NCBI GenBank assembly: GCA_039714555.1
Contig: JBDLJB010000001.1
Location: 62,001 to 126,000 of the forward strand
Length of the DNA: 64,000 bases
From: Namhaeicola sp039714555
Lineage (GTDB): Bacteria; Bacteroidota; Bacteroidia; Flavobacteriales; Flavobacteriaceae
Reading direction: 5' to 3'
The notes under the pieces are model-generated. The model worked only from the letters and a program-made list of their open reading frames with translations. It was not told the DNA's origin and searched no databases. Below are positions 1-9,139 of the stretch, one piece after another. A program made the position numbers and the translations under genes. Positions within the stretch are counted from its first letter, which is position 1, and each line of letters starts with the position of its first letter.

Positions 1-1
1 C

Positions 2-1780
2 GTTACCTTTTTAATGGAACACGAACATTATTCTTATCCGGAAGCACTTCGGTATTTAGCCAAAAAATACAATATTGAGATTGAAGAAACAGAACAATCT
101 GAAGAACAAAAAATTCAGGCTAGTGAACGTGAAAGTATGTATTTGGTTTCTGATTTTGCTAAAAATTATTTTCATGATATTTTATTGAATAATGAAAAAG
201 GTATTGCTATTGGCCTATCGTATTTTAAAGAAAGGGGATTTACAGATGAAACTATAAGAAAGTTTGAATTAGGATATGCCCTTGATGAGTGGACAGCATT
301 TACCGATAAAGCGCTTGATAAAAAATATTCACTTGATTATTTAGAAAAAACAGGACTAACTATTGTTAATAATGAACGAAGATTCGACCGTTTTAAAGGG
401 AGAGTTTTGTTTCCAATTCACTCAATGAGTGGTAGAGTTTTGGGTTTTGGAGGAAGGACTTTATTAACCGATAAAAAAGTTGCTAAATATGTTAATTCAC
501 CCGAAAGTGAAATTTATCATAAGAGTAAAGTTTTGTATGGTATCTATCAGGCAAAACAAAGTATAGCACAAAAAGACAATTGTTTTTTGGTTGAAGGATA
601 TACAGATGTAATCTCTTTAAATCAATCTGGAATAGAAAATGTTGTGGCATCATCAGGTACAGCGCTTACTTCAGATCAGATTAGATTGATCAACAGATTA
701 ACACCAAATATTACAGTATTATTTGATAGTGATGTAGCTGGAATTCGCGCATCAATAAGAGGTATTGACCTGATACTTGAACAGGGAATGAATGTGAAAG
801 TTGTTACTTTTTCTGATGGAGAAGATCCTGATAGTTTTGCCAAAAAAACTTCACCAGATGATTTAAAAGATTATCTCGAAAATAATTCAAAAGATTTTAT
901 ACAGTTTAAAACTTCACTTTTGCTTGAAGAATCTCAAAATGATCCAGTTAAAAAAGCATCTTTAATTAGAGATATAGTTTTGAGTATTTCAAAAATTCCT
1001 AACAAAATTCAACGCGAGATCTATATTCAAGAATGTTCAAAGATCATGGATATTTCAGAAGAAGTATTGTTTGGTGAATTGGCTCAGATAATTAAAAAAG
1101 AACAAAAACTTGCTTCAGATAAAGTTAGGCAAATGCAGCCTAAAATTACCGGTGTTAAAAAAGAAACCCAACAAACACCAAAAATAGATCAGTTATTTTT
1201 ATTAGAAAAAAGGATCATTGAAATTCTCTTATTCTATGGAAATGAGGAAGTTGATTTTGTTGATTATGTTTCGGTAATTGATGAAGAAGGAAATAGAAGT
1301 ATAAAAAAAGAGGTTTATAAAAATAAAGTATCCAATGAAATTTATACCCATCTTCACGATGATGAAATTGAGTTTACAAACGAGGTTTTTAAAAAGATAT
1401 ATTTTGAAATTATTTATCAGCTAAACCAAAATAACGAAATTACTAGCGAAACTTTTACGCAACATTTAGATCTTGAACTTGGAAAAGCCGTTAGTAATTT
1501 AATTATGGATGAAGAAAAATATATTTTAAGTGACTGGGAAAGAAAAGAAATATATGTAAAACAAAAAACAAAACCTCTTCGTAAATTGGTTTCGGATGTG
1601 ATTTATAGAATGCGGAAGATTTTAATTGATGAAAAGATAGATTCTTTAAAAAATGAAATTCCTCAATTTAAAGAAGAAGAAGATTTTGAAACTAAAAGTA
1701 GAGAAAATTTAACCTTAGTTCAAGATTATAACAACCTAAAAAAACTGATTTCCGAAAAATTAAATATTGTTATTGGTTAG
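2..1780 (+). CDS. dnaG: DNA primase DnaG (5' end outside the window)
   Basis: Makes the RNA primers for lagging-strand and origin synthesis with the replicative helicase. The reading frame is open from base 2 (V-T-F-L before the first internal Met at base 14), so the N-terminal zinc-binding domain and the true start lie off the left edge. Visible are the end of that domain, the catalytic core with motif RVLFPIHSMSGRVLGFGGR, and the TOPRIM signature EGYTD followed by LFDSDVAGIRA, whose acidic residues bind metal. The C-terminal third is the helicase-binding region and is poorly conserved, as is usual. The gene ends 5 bases before the convergent nadE stop, with no room for a hairpin between them. 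Identification is firm; only the start is unseen. Confidence 0.96.
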   Translation, partial: VTFLMEHEHYSYPEALRYLAKKYNIEIEETEQSEEQKIQASERESMYLVSDFAKNYFHDILLNNEKGIAIGLSYFKERGFTDETIRKFELGYALDEWTAFTDKALDKKYSLDYLEKTGLTIVNNERRFDRFKGRVLFPIHSMSGRVLGFGGRTLLTDKKVAKYVNSPESEIYHKSKVLYGIYQAKQSIAQKDNCFLVEGYTDVISLNQSGIENVVASSGTALTSDQIRLINRLTPNITVLFDSDVAGIRASIRGIDLILEQGMNVKVVTFSDGEDPDSFAKKTSPDDLKDYLENNSKDFIQFKTSLLLEESQNDPVKKASLIRDIVLSISKIPNKIQREIYIQECSKIMDISEEVLFGELAQIIKKEQKLASDKVRQMQPKITGVKKETQQTPKIDQLFLLEKRIIEILLFYGNEEVDFVDYVSVIDEEGNRSIKKEVYKNKVSNEIYTHLHDDEIEFTNEVFKKIYFEIIYQLNQNNEITSETFTQHLDLELGKAVSNLIMDEEKYILSDWERKEIYVKQKTKPLRKLVSDVIYRMRKILIDEKIDSLKNEIPQFKEEEDFETKSRENLTLVQDYNNLKKLISEKLNIVIG

Positions 1781-1785
1781 AAATT

Positions 1786-2577
1786 TTAAACCTTTAATGT
1801 TTGATCTACATTACAAATAGGAATAGGAATCATTTTATGCTTATTTGCCTTGTGTAGTTTTATGTATATTTTTAATACTTCTTCTTGTCTACCTATAAAA
1901 TCATCACTTTTTTTCCCATTTTCTATCATGTCCATTGCCCATTCTAATTCGTCATAACTCGCGCCTAATTGATCTTCATCTGTACGTGAATCACCAAATA
2001 ATCCATCAGTTGGTTGTGCATTTTGAATTGAATCAGGCACTTTTAAATAAGCAGCCAATTCATATACTTCTGATTTTAACAAATCAGCTAACGGACTTAA
2101 ATCAACACCACCATCACCATATTTCGTGTAAAAGCCAACACCAAAATCTTCAACCTTATTTCCAGTTCCGGCAACTAATAAGCTGTGTAATCCGGCAAAA
2201 TAATAAAGGGTAGTCATTCTTAATCTTGCTCTAGTATTCGCTAATGATAAATCTACTTTTGAAGAACTTTTGACTACCGGGACGGCATTTTTAAAACTTT
2301 CAAAAACAGATGTTAGTTCAACTTCTTCAGAATTAACATTTTTAAACTTTTCTTTTAATTGGGTAATATGCTCTTTACCTCTGTTTACTTGATTCCTCCC
2401 TTGATGAATTGGCATTTCAACGCAAAGAGTTGATAATCCTGTTTTAGCACAAAGCGTAGAGGTAACAGCAGAGTCAACTCCACCAGAAATACCAATAACA
2501 AATCCATTTACTTTTGCATTTTCAGCATAAGCTTTTAACCAGTTTACAATGTGATTTGTGACTTTTTCTACGTTCAT
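1786..2577 (-). CDS. nadE: NH3-dependent NAD synthetase
   Basis: Last step of NAD synthesis: amidates nicotinate adenine dinucleotide using ATP and ammonia. At 263 residues it is the short form without an N-terminal glutaminase domain. The PP-loop ATP pyrophosphatase motif SGGVDS is near residue 31, and GTGNKVEDFGVGFYTKYGDGG (around 137-157) is the conserved substrate-binding stretch. It is convergent with dnaG and divergent from gldB, with 78 bases shared as promoter space. nadE beside gldB-gldC is an arrangement common in gliding flavobacteria. Confident call. Confidence 0.95.
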   Translation of the reverse strand: MNVEKVTNHIVNWLKAYAENAKVNGFVIGISGGVDSAVTSTLCAKTGLSTLCVEMPIHQGRNQVNRGKEHITQLKEKFKNVNSEEVELTSVFESFKNAVPVVKSSSKVDLSLANTRARLRMTTLYYFAGLHSLLVAGTGNKVEDFGVGFYTKYGDGGVDLSPLADLLKSEVYELAAYLKVPDSIQNAQPTDGLFGDSRTDEDQLGASYDELEWAMDMIENGKKSDDFIGRQEEVLKIYIKLHKANKHKMIPIPICNVDQTLKV

Positions 2578-2596
2578 TTTGAAAGTATTTATTAGT

Positions 2597-2629
2597 TTTG
2601 CGAGCAGCTAAAATAAATATATTATTTTG
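2597..2629 (+). promoter_or_regulatory. Candidate promoter of gldB-gldC
   Basis: TTTG at 2597-2600 and TTATTTTG at 2622-2629, 21 bases apart, resemble the Bacteroidota -33 TTTG and -7 TAnnTTTG elements with one mismatch in the -7 box. The implied transcription start is about 20 bases before the gldB ATG. This is a motif match only. Confidence 0.35.
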
Positions 2630-2655
2630 AACCTTTATTTAATAAATCCTAAAAT

Positions 2656-3615
2656 ATGAAATTGTATCTGGTTTTAATTCTTTTTCTAATAAGTTTAATA
2701 GGTTGTACAAAGAATGATAATGTTAAAGTAGATATTGAAGATATTAATGTTAAAACTGAAATCTATAGATTTGATCAGGATTTTTATACTTCTTCAACCA
2801 ATGAATTACCTGAGTTGAAAAATACCTATCCTTTTTTGTTCCCCGCTCAAGTTAATGATAGTGTATGGGTAAACAAGATGAATGATAAAGACGAATCAGA
2901 ATTATTTGATGAAACTCAAAAGGTATATAAGAATTTTGATGTTTATGAAGCGCAATTAAATAATTTATTTAAACATATTAAATACTATTATCCTAAATTT
3001 CATGAACCAAAAATAATAACACTTCTAACCAATATCGATTCAGAAAATAAAGTGATTTTAACGGATAGTTTACTCTTAATTTCTTTAGATGTTTTTTTAG
3101 GGAAAAACCATGAATTTTATGGTGATTTCCCAAATTATATCAAGCAGAATTTTACGAAAGATCAATTAATTGTTGCTGTTGCAGAAGAATTTACGCAAAA
3201 ATTCATAATTCCTTCAAATGATAAAAGTTTTGTATCTAAAATGGTACAAGAAGGTAAAAAAGTTGAATTAATGCATCACTTTTTACCCAATATTGAATCG
3301 GCTGAGCTCTTAGGTTACTTAGAAGAACAAAAACAATGGGTAGATGATAACGAATCAGAAATTTGGAAATATTTTATTCAGAATTCATTGTTATTTAGCA
3401 ATGACCCTGAATTATCAGTTCGTTTTATAAACAAAGCTCCTTTTTCAAAATTTTATACAGCAAATGATAAAGATTCACCGGGAGAAATAGGTGTTTGGCT
3501 GGGTTGGCAAATTGTACAATCTTACATGAAAAATAATAAGGTTACTATTCAAAAAATGTTGGTAACACCAAATGAAACAATTTTTAAAAAATCTAAATAC
3601 AAACCAAAGAAATAA
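2656..3615 (+). CDS. gldB: Gliding motility lipoprotein GldB
   Basis: Essential component of flavobacterial gliding and linked type IX secretion; the exact molecular role in the family is unresolved. The N-terminus is a lipoprotein signal: a hydrophobic run ending in LIGC at residues 14-17, so Cys17 would be lipidated. The rest (319 residues) is soluble and matches GldB in length and in stretches such as the PGEIGVWLGWQIVQSYM region near residue 275. It lies 31 bases upstream of gldC on the same strand, the standard gldBC pair. Confident from the pairing, the lipobox and overall recognition. Confidence 0.9.
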   Translation: MKLYLVLILFLISLIGCTKNDNVKVDIEDINVKTEIYRFDQDFYTSSTNELPELKNTYPFLFPAQVNDSVWVNKMNDKDESELFDETQKVYKNFDVYEAQLNNLFKHIKYYYPKFHEPKIITLLTNIDSENKVILTDSLLLISLDVFLGKNHEFYGDFPNYIKQNFTKDQLIVAVAEEFTQKFIIPSNDKSFVSKMVQEGKKVELMHHFLPNIESAELLGYLEEQKQWVDDNESEIWKYFIQNSLLFSNDPELSVRFINKAPFSKFYTANDKDSPGEIGVWLGWQIVQSYMKNNKVTIQKMLVTPNETIFKKSKYKPKK

Positions 3616-3646
3616 ATAATTATAATATTAAATTAAATTAAATACC

Positions 3647-3982
3647 ATGGCAGTTATACACAAATCGGAAATTAATATAAAAGTTGGTTTAGATGAGAAT
3701 AAGGTTCCCGAAGAAATATTTTGGAGTGCTGATGATGGAGATATTGAAAATATGGAGGCAAAAGCTGCATTTTTGTCGGTTTGGGATAGCAATACCAAAG
3801 ACACATATAAAATTAATCTTTGGACCAAAGAAATGCCAATAAACGAAATGAAACAATTCTACCATCAAACACTTTTATCGATGTCAGACTCATTTAAAAC
3901 TGCTACTGGAGATGAAAAAATGAGCGCAACAATGAAAGATTTTTGCGATTATTTTGCTGAAAAAATGGGCATTGGTCAGTAA
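3647..3982 (+). CDS. gldC: Gliding motility protein GldC
   Basis: Small accessory gliding protein; in known systems loss of GldC reduces rather than abolishes gliding. The product is 111 residues, has no signal peptide or membrane segment, and shows the conserved opening KSEINIKVGLDENKVPE plus a central IFWSADDG stretch. It follows gldB and is probably co-transcribed with it. It ends 12 bases before the convergent folK-dNK stop. Confidence 0.9.
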   Translation: MAVIHKSEINIKVGLDENKVPEEIFWSADDGDIENMEAKAAFLSVWDSNTKDTYKINLWTKEMPINEMKQFYHQTLLSMSDSFKTATGDEKMSATMKDFCDYFAEKMGIGQ

Positions 3983-3993
3983 AAAAAGGTTTT

Positions 3994-5118
3994 TTATTTA
4001 TTTAAAATCTTATCAATAATGATTTGATAATCAGTTTGATTATTTACAAAATCAAACTCAGTTATATCAATGATCAGAGTGTTTAAGTGTTCTTTGGTTT
4101 TGATAAAATTTAAATAACTTTTATGAATTTTCTCTAAATAATCAGGCTCGATATTTTGTTCGTATTCTCTACCTCTTTTTTTAATATTTTCTAAAAGTCT
4201 GTCAGTATTTTGATATAAGTAAACATAAATATCGGGTTTAGAAATTTCTTTATACATGATATCAAACATTTTACGATACAAATTATATTCTTCTTTTGGT
4301 AGAGTAATCTGGGCAAAAATGAGTGATTTAAAAATATAATAATCTGATACAATAAAGTTTTTAAAAAGGTCAAATTGAGCAAGATCATCAGAAAGCTGAT
4401 GGTATCTATCTGCTAAAAAACTCATTTCTAAAGGAAAAGCATAACGTTCTTTATCAGTATAAAATTTTGGTAAAAAAGGATTATCGGCAAATCTTTCCAA
4501 AACTAATTTTGCATTAAAATCATCACTCAATTTATTTGCAAGTGATGTTTTTCCTGAACCAATATTACCTTCAATAGCAATATAATTATACTTCTCAATC
4601 AATGAAATAGGACGTTTGATGTTTAATCTTGTTTTAGTTATTTCAGAATTGTCTGTACAATTTTGTAAACACTGAAAAATAGAAATATTTTCTAAAGGGT
4701 GAATCACATTTGCTGCTATTTCTGTAAGAGGAACCAATACAAATTTACGATCGAGCATGCGGGGATGAGGGATGATTAATTTTTTTGAATTGATGATATC
4801 TTCATTGTATAATAAAATATCTATATCAATTTTTCGAGACCTGTATGTTTTTGAATCGAAACGTTTTCTGCCAAGAGATTTTTCAATTTCAAGAATAGTA
4901 TCAATTAAAAGCTCAGGATCTAAATTTGTTGTAACATCTATACAAATATTTAAAAAATCATCACCTGAAAATCCCCATGATTTTGTTTTATAAATTGAAG
5001 ATATTTTTCTAATATGACCAATATTTTTACCAATAGCATCAACAGCTTCCTGCAAATTTTGCAGTTTTTCACCTTGATTTGTACCTAATGACAAGTAAGC
5101 AGTTTTGATAATTTTCAT
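3994..5118 (-). CDS. folK: FolK-deoxynucleoside kinase fusion
   Basis: Two enzymes in one chain. Residues about 1-160 are HPPK (2-amino-4-hydroxy-6-hydroxymethyldihydropteridine diphosphokinase), seen from the start KTAYLSLGTNQGEKL, the SLGRKR motif and SRKIDIDILLY. Residues about 178-374 are a deoxynucleoside kinase: P-loop GNIGSGKTS (184-192), ERFADNPFLPKFY and the DRYHQL motif. I chose the ATG at 5118; the frame is open 25 codons further to 5193, but HPPK proteins begin at this point and the extra residues look like untranslated leader. This fusion occurs in other Bacteroidota. It joins folate synthesis to deoxynucleoside salvage, matching folA and thyA nearby. Confidence 0.9.
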   Translation of the reverse strand: MKIIKTAYLSLGTNQGEKLQNLQEAVDAIGKNIGHIRKISSIYKTKSWGFSGDDFLNICIDVTTNLDPELLIDTILEIEKSLGRKRFDSKTYRSRKIDIDILLYNEDIINSKKLIIPHPRMLDRKFVLVPLTEIAANVIHPLENISIFQCLQNCTDNSEITKTRLNIKRPISLIEKYNYIAIEGNIGSGKTSLANKLSDDFNAKLVLERFADNPFLPKFYTDKERYAFPLEMSFLADRYHQLSDDLAQFDLFKNFIVSDYYIFKSLIFAQITLPKEEYNLYRKMFDIMYKEISKPDIYVYLYQNTDRLLENIKKRGREYEQNIEPDYLEKIHKSYLNFIKTKEHLNTLIIDITEFDFVNNQTDYQIIIDKILNK

Positions 5119-5275
5119 GATTAATTGCAAAGAAAATAAAACAAAAGGATAAAAGTTTATATTTGTTCTTTTATTTTTTTGATAATGTAACAAATTGGTG
5201 CAACTAACGTCAGATTAATAAGTTTAATTTTGTATTTTTCAATATTGATAGATGATTAATTTTAATTTTTAACAA

Positions 5276-7036
5276 ATGACATTTTTAAGAGAATTATTAG
5301 CAGTAATTTTAGGTATATTCATTTCGGTTTTTGTCATGTTTTTAGTATTTGCAGCAATTGGTGCTGCTTTTAGTAAAGAGGAAGACATTACTGTTAAAAA
5401 TAATTCAATTTTAACATTGAAACTCGATAAGACCATTAAAGATTATGCACCAAAAAGTGATGATCCCTTTGATGTTATATTTGGTTTAAGTGATGATAAA
5501 ATGGGATTAAATAAAATGATTATTGCCATTGAAAATGCAAAATTTGATGATAATATTAAAGGAATCAGTATTGAGGCCTTACAAATAGATGCCGGTTTTG
5601 CACAATTACAATCGTTAAGAGATAAGCTGGTAGAGTTTAAAGAAACTGGGAAATTTATTGCATCATTTGCAGATTTTTATGATCAAAAGAATTACTATTT
5701 GAGTTCATCTGCTGATTCAATTTTTGTAAATCCTGTTGGAGGAGTTGATTTTAGAGGATTAGGTGGTGAAATTTTATATTATAAAGATTTTCAAGATAAA
5801 TTTGGAATAAAAATGGAAGTGATAAGACATGGGAAATACAAAAGTGCTGTGGAGCCGTTTTTATCTAATGAAATGAGTGCTGAAAACCGAGAACAATCAC
5901 AATCATTTTTAAAATCAATTTGGAGTGAAGTAATAGAAGATATTGGTTATTCAAGAAATAAAACGAATGATGAATTAAACCATATCGCTGATGAATTATT
6001 ATCAAGAAATACTGATTTAGCAATTGATAATGATATGATTTCTGGAGAATTATACAAAGATGAATATATAAATATCTTAAAAGAATTAGTAGGTATAGAA
6101 AAAGATAAAAAATTAAAACTTATTACTTTAGAAGATTATATTAAATCTGGTGGAGGAAAAGTGAAATCAACAGCTAAGGATAGAGTTGCTGTAATATATG
6201 CACAAGGTGAAATTAAATATGGTAAGGGTGATGAGAAATACATCGGACAAGATTTAATTATTAGTGCATTAAAAAAAGCACGTGAAAATAAAAGTGTTAA
6301 AGCTATTGTTTTACGTGTAAATTCTCCAGGGGGTAGTGGTTTGGCATCTGATATTATTTGGAGAGAATTAGAACTGACAAAAAAAGAAAAACCCTTGGTA
6401 GTTTCAATGGGTAATTTAGCAGCTTCAGGAGGTTATTATATTGCCTGTAATGCTGATAAGATATATGCCGAACCTACAACTATAACCGGTTCTATTGGCG
6501 TTTTTGGTGCAATTCCAAATATTAGTGTATTATCAGATAGAATTGGTATTAATGCTGAGCAGGTGGGTACCAATAAGCAATCAAATGGTTATAGTGCTTT
6601 TGAACCGATAACTCCTGAATTTTATAATGTTACAAAAGAAAGTATTGAAGATTTTTATAAAACTTTTGTAAATAAAGTTGCTGAAGGAAGAAATATGACC
6701 TTTGCTCAGGTTGATAGTATTGCACAAGGTAGAGTATGGACAGGTAAACAGGCTAAAGAAAATGGTTTAATAGATGAATTAGGAAGCTTAGAAGATGCTG
6801 TTAATGCTGCTGCCGGATTGGCAAATTTAGATAATTATAGAGTTAGAAATTATCCTAATTACAAAAAAGATTTTAAAGATTTTAGATCTCAAGTACCTTT
6901 TTTAAATATAAATAAAGAAGCATTATTTGAGCAAGAATTAGGTATTGAAAATTATAGGGTTTATAAACAAATAAGAGAGATATCTCAACTAAAAGGGATA
7001 CAAGCGAGATTACCTTTTACAATTGAAATAAAATAA
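5276..7036 (+). CDS. sppA: Signal peptide peptidase SppA, 67K type
   Basis: Membrane-anchored serine protease that degrades cleaved signal peptides. At 586 residues it is the long, two-domain form. One N-terminal membrane segment covers roughly residues 5-30. The catalytic dyad is visible: the lysine in GKYKSAVEPF (Lys189) in the first half and the serine in AASGGYY (Ser384) in the second, with the usual GSIGVFG stretch after it. The ATG at 5276 directly precedes the membrane anchor. The gene is divergent from folK-dNK and convergent with folA, 14 bases away. Confidence 0.94.
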   Translation: MTFLRELLAVILGIFISVFVMFLVFAAIGAAFSKEEDITVKNNSILTLKLDKTIKDYAPKSDDPFDVIFGLSDDKMGLNKMIIAIENAKFDDNIKGISIEALQIDAGFAQLQSLRDKLVEFKETGKFIASFADFYDQKNYYLSSSADSIFVNPVGGVDFRGLGGEILYYKDFQDKFGIKMEVIRHGKYKSAVEPFLSNEMSAENREQSQSFLKSIWSEVIEDIGYSRNKTNDELNHIADELLSRNTDLAIDNDMISGELYKDEYINILKELVGIEKDKKLKLITLEDYIKSGGGKVKSTAKDRVAVIYAQGEIKYGKGDEKYIGQDLIISALKKARENKSVKAIVLRVNSPGGSGLASDIIWRELELTKKEKPLVVSMGNLAASGGYYIACNADKIYAEPTTITGSIGVFGAIPNISVLSDRIGINAEQVGTNKQSNGYSAFEPITPEFYNVTKESIEDFYKTFVNKVAEGRNMTFAQVDSIAQGRVWTGKQAKENGLIDELGSLEDAVNAAAGLANLDNYRVRNYPNYKKDFKDFRSQVPFLNINKEALFEQELGIENYRVYKQIREISQLKGIQARLPFTIEIK

Positions 7037-7050
7037 TATTTTTAATAGTT

Positions 7051-7533
7051 TTATAATCTTTCATAGGTAACAAAACTATAATCGTATTTGTTTTGCTCAT
7101 TGGCTTTAAAATCTTGTCTGGAGGTTTCTTTCCAAATGGATTTATCAATTCCGGGAAAGAAAACATCAGCTTCAAAATCGTGATGTACTATTGTAAGATC
7201 TAAAATATCAGCAATTTTTATGGCTTGTTTATAAATTTCTGCACCACCCAAAATAAATGGATTTCTATCAGCTTTTGCTTTAATTAATGCTTCATTTAGA
7301 GAGCTAACTATAATACAGTTTTCTGCTGTATAATTTTTATTTCTTGTTATAATTATGGTTGTTCTATTTGGTAATGGTTTACCTAATGATTCAAAGGTTT
7401 TTCTACCCATTATCACGTGATGTCCGGTAGTGATTTTTTTAAATCTTTTTAGGTCGGCTGGTAAATGCCATATCAACTGATTGTCTTTACCGAGCGCATT
7501 ATTTTTTGCCACAGCAGCTATAATTGTAATCAT
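7051..7533 (-). CDS. folA: Dihydrofolate reductase
   Basis: Reduces dihydrofolate to tetrahydrofolate with NADPH, regenerating the cofactor consumed by ThyA, which is encoded in the same strand run. At 160 residues it is of standard length. The sequence shows the DHFR signature: AVAKNNALGKDNQLIWHLPAD at the start (substrate acid Asp26 in LPAD), then MGRKTFESLGKPLPNR and the GGAEIYKQA dinucleotide motif. It forms a likely operon with thyA, a small unknown gene and a 2TM gene. Confidence 0.95.
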   Translation of the reverse strand: MITIIAAVAKNNALGKDNQLIWHLPADLKRFKKITTGHHVIMGRKTFESLGKPLPNRTTIIITRNKNYTAENCIIVSSLNEALIKAKADRNPFILGGAEIYKQAIKIADILDLTIVHHDFEADVFFPGIDKSIWKETSRQDFKANEQNKYDYSFVTYERL

Positions 7534-7547
7534 TAAATCGAAGTATT

Positions 7548-7922
7548 TTAATTTGTTATTTGGTCGTTATCAGAACTACTAATTTTAGAAAAGAAACCTT
7601 TTTTTTCTAAAGATTTTTCTAATTTATCAACCTTTGAATTGTGTTTTTGAATGAGTTTTTCAGTTTGAACTCGTTCCCATTCTTTATCAAAGAAGCGGTT
7701 AAACACAAAAACGTTAAAAAATTGGATTACCAATATAAAAAACCAAAAAATAACGCCCCATAAAAACCAGTCGTATTGAGGATAAATATGTAAGAATTTA
7801 TTTAAAAAAATTAAAAAAACCGAACCGATTAGAAACAACACAAAATGATAATATAGATTCTTCTTTTGTTTGGTTCGCTTTCGGGCAGCCTCGTATATTT
7901 GATGTTGATCGTTTGTTTTCAA
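7548..7922 (-). CDS. 2TM domain membrane protein
   Basis: Small integral membrane protein of 124 residues with two hydrophobic helices (about 26-45 and 55-76) separated by a short aromatic loop, flanked by charged termini. This is the 2TM domain found in many Bacteroidota proteins, sometimes attached to histidine kinases; no function is established for stand-alone copies. The N-terminus EAARKRTKQKKNLYYHF is typical of the group. It sits between folA and a small gene downstream of thyA on the same strand, with gaps of 10-14 bases, so it is probably co-transcribed. Confidence 0.8.
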   Translation of the reverse strand: MKTNDQHQIYEAARKRTKQKKNLYYHFVLFLIGSVFLIFLNKFLHIYPQYDWFLWGVIFWFFILVIQFFNVFVFNRFFDKEWERVQTEKLIQKHNSKVDKLEKSLEKKGFFSKISSSDNDQITN

Positions 7923-7932
7923 GAAATATAAA

Positions 7933-8139
7933 TTACATGTCTTTTATCCATTCTTTGATATAATCAGTAAAATCCTCTTTATCATTATTAATATTGGTTT
8001 TATTATTACTTAAAAATGGAAACTCATCTGAATTTTGGTAAAAAGAATTGATCAAATCATGAATTTTTTGTAAATACTTTACATCATCTATTTGAGAAAT
8101 CTCTTTAATAATGCTGTTTTTTAGTTGTAGTGTGTTCAT
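7933..8139 (-). CDS. Small hypothetical protein, antitoxin-like N-terminus
   Basis: A 68-residue protein starting MNTLQLKNSIIKEISQIDD. The frame is open 10 codons further to 8169, but that start would overlap thyA by 17 bases; the ATG at 8139 leaves a clean 13-base gap. The first 35 residues are a helical pattern reminiscent of small Bacteroidota proteins annotated as antitoxins of addiction modules; the acidic remainder is unremarkable. No toxin gene is adjacent, so this is resemblance only and the function is unknown. Confidence 0.55.
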   Translation of the reverse strand: MNTLQLKNSIIKEISQIDDVKYLQKIHDLINSFYQNSDEFPFLSNNKTNINNDKEDFTDYIKEWIKDM

Positions 8140-8152
8140 AGTATTTTTAATT

Positions 8153-8977
8153 TTATACTGATACGGCACCTTTAATATGGGGGTGCGGAAAATAATTTAC
8201 TAAGTTAAAATCTTTATATGTAAAATCAAAAATATTTTTAACATTTGGGTTCAATTCCATTGTAGGAAGTATTTTAGGTTCACGAGAAAGTTGTAATTCT
8301 ATCTGTTTTTTATGATTACTATAAATATGTGCATCACCAAAAGTATGTATAAAATCACCATATTCTAAACCTGTAACATGAGCAATCATCATTGTAAAGA
8401 GGGCATATGAAGCAATATTAAAAGGTACTCCTAAAAATATATCGGCACTTCTTTGATATAGTTGACAAGATAATTTTCCATCAGCAACATAAAATTGAAA
8501 AAATGCATGGCATGGAGGAAGTGCCGCTTTATTATGAGCAACATTTTCAGAAAAAGATTTTGAAGTGTCAGGTAAAACACTTGGATTCCAAGCAGATACT
8601 AACATACGACGACTATCAGGATTGTTCTTTATTGTTTCAATAACATTAGTAATCTGATCAATTCCGTCTCCATTCCAATTTCTCCATTGGTAACCGTAAA
8701 TAGGCCCAAGATCACCATTTTCATTTGCCCAGGCATCCCATATCTTTACACCATTCTCTTGTAAATATCCAATATTGGTTTCACCTTTTAAAAACCATAA
8801 TAGTTCGTATATAATTGATTTTAAATGAAGTTTTTTAGTGGTTAAAATTGGAAAGCCTTTAGATAGGTCAAAACGCATTTGGTATCCAAAAACACTTTTT
8901 GTACCTGTTCCGGTTCTATCTTCTTTTATAGTTCCGTTATCTGTAACATGTTTAATTAAGTTTAAATATTGTTTCAT
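8153..8977 (-). CDS. thyA: Thymidylate synthase
   Basis: Methylates dUMP to dTMP using methylenetetrahydrofolate, producing dihydrofolate for FolA. The product has 274 residues. The catalytic Cys156 is in ALPPCHAFFQF, followed by LYQRSADIFLGVPFNIASYA and the FGDAHIYSNH motif, all diagnostic. The N-terminal YLNLIKHVTDNGTIKEDRTG is also standard. It is the first gene of a likely thyA - small gene - 2TM gene - folA transcript. The 160 bases upstream hold no gene. Confidence 0.97.
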   Translation of the reverse strand: MKQYLNLIKHVTDNGTIKEDRTGTGTKSVFGYQMRFDLSKGFPILTTKKLHLKSIIYELLWFLKGETNIGYLQENGVKIWDAWANENGDLGPIYGYQWRNWNGDGIDQITNVIETIKNNPDSRRMLVSAWNPSVLPDTSKSFSENVAHNKAALPPCHAFFQFYVADGKLSCQLYQRSADIFLGVPFNIASYALFTMMIAHVTGLEYGDFIHTFGDAHIYSNHKKQIELQLSREPKILPTMELNPNVKNIFDFTYKDFNLVNYFPHPHIKGAVSV

Positions 8978-9139
8978 TCTCTGCGTATATTTGTCCGCTA
9001 TTTATTAGTTTAAATCCGGAAATAAACAAATTCTTATATATGAAGAATATGGGTTTTCAAAAATAAATAAATCATAATAACTCTATTATAGCTTATGAAA
9101 AAACTATAAACAATTTTTGTTGAAAAGTTTATTTAAAAT

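Noticed and set aside
1935..2213. 92-codon plus-strand frame with a His-rich run
   Set aside because: Antisense to nadE; the His run is the reverse reading of conserved Gly/Asp codons, not a metal site.
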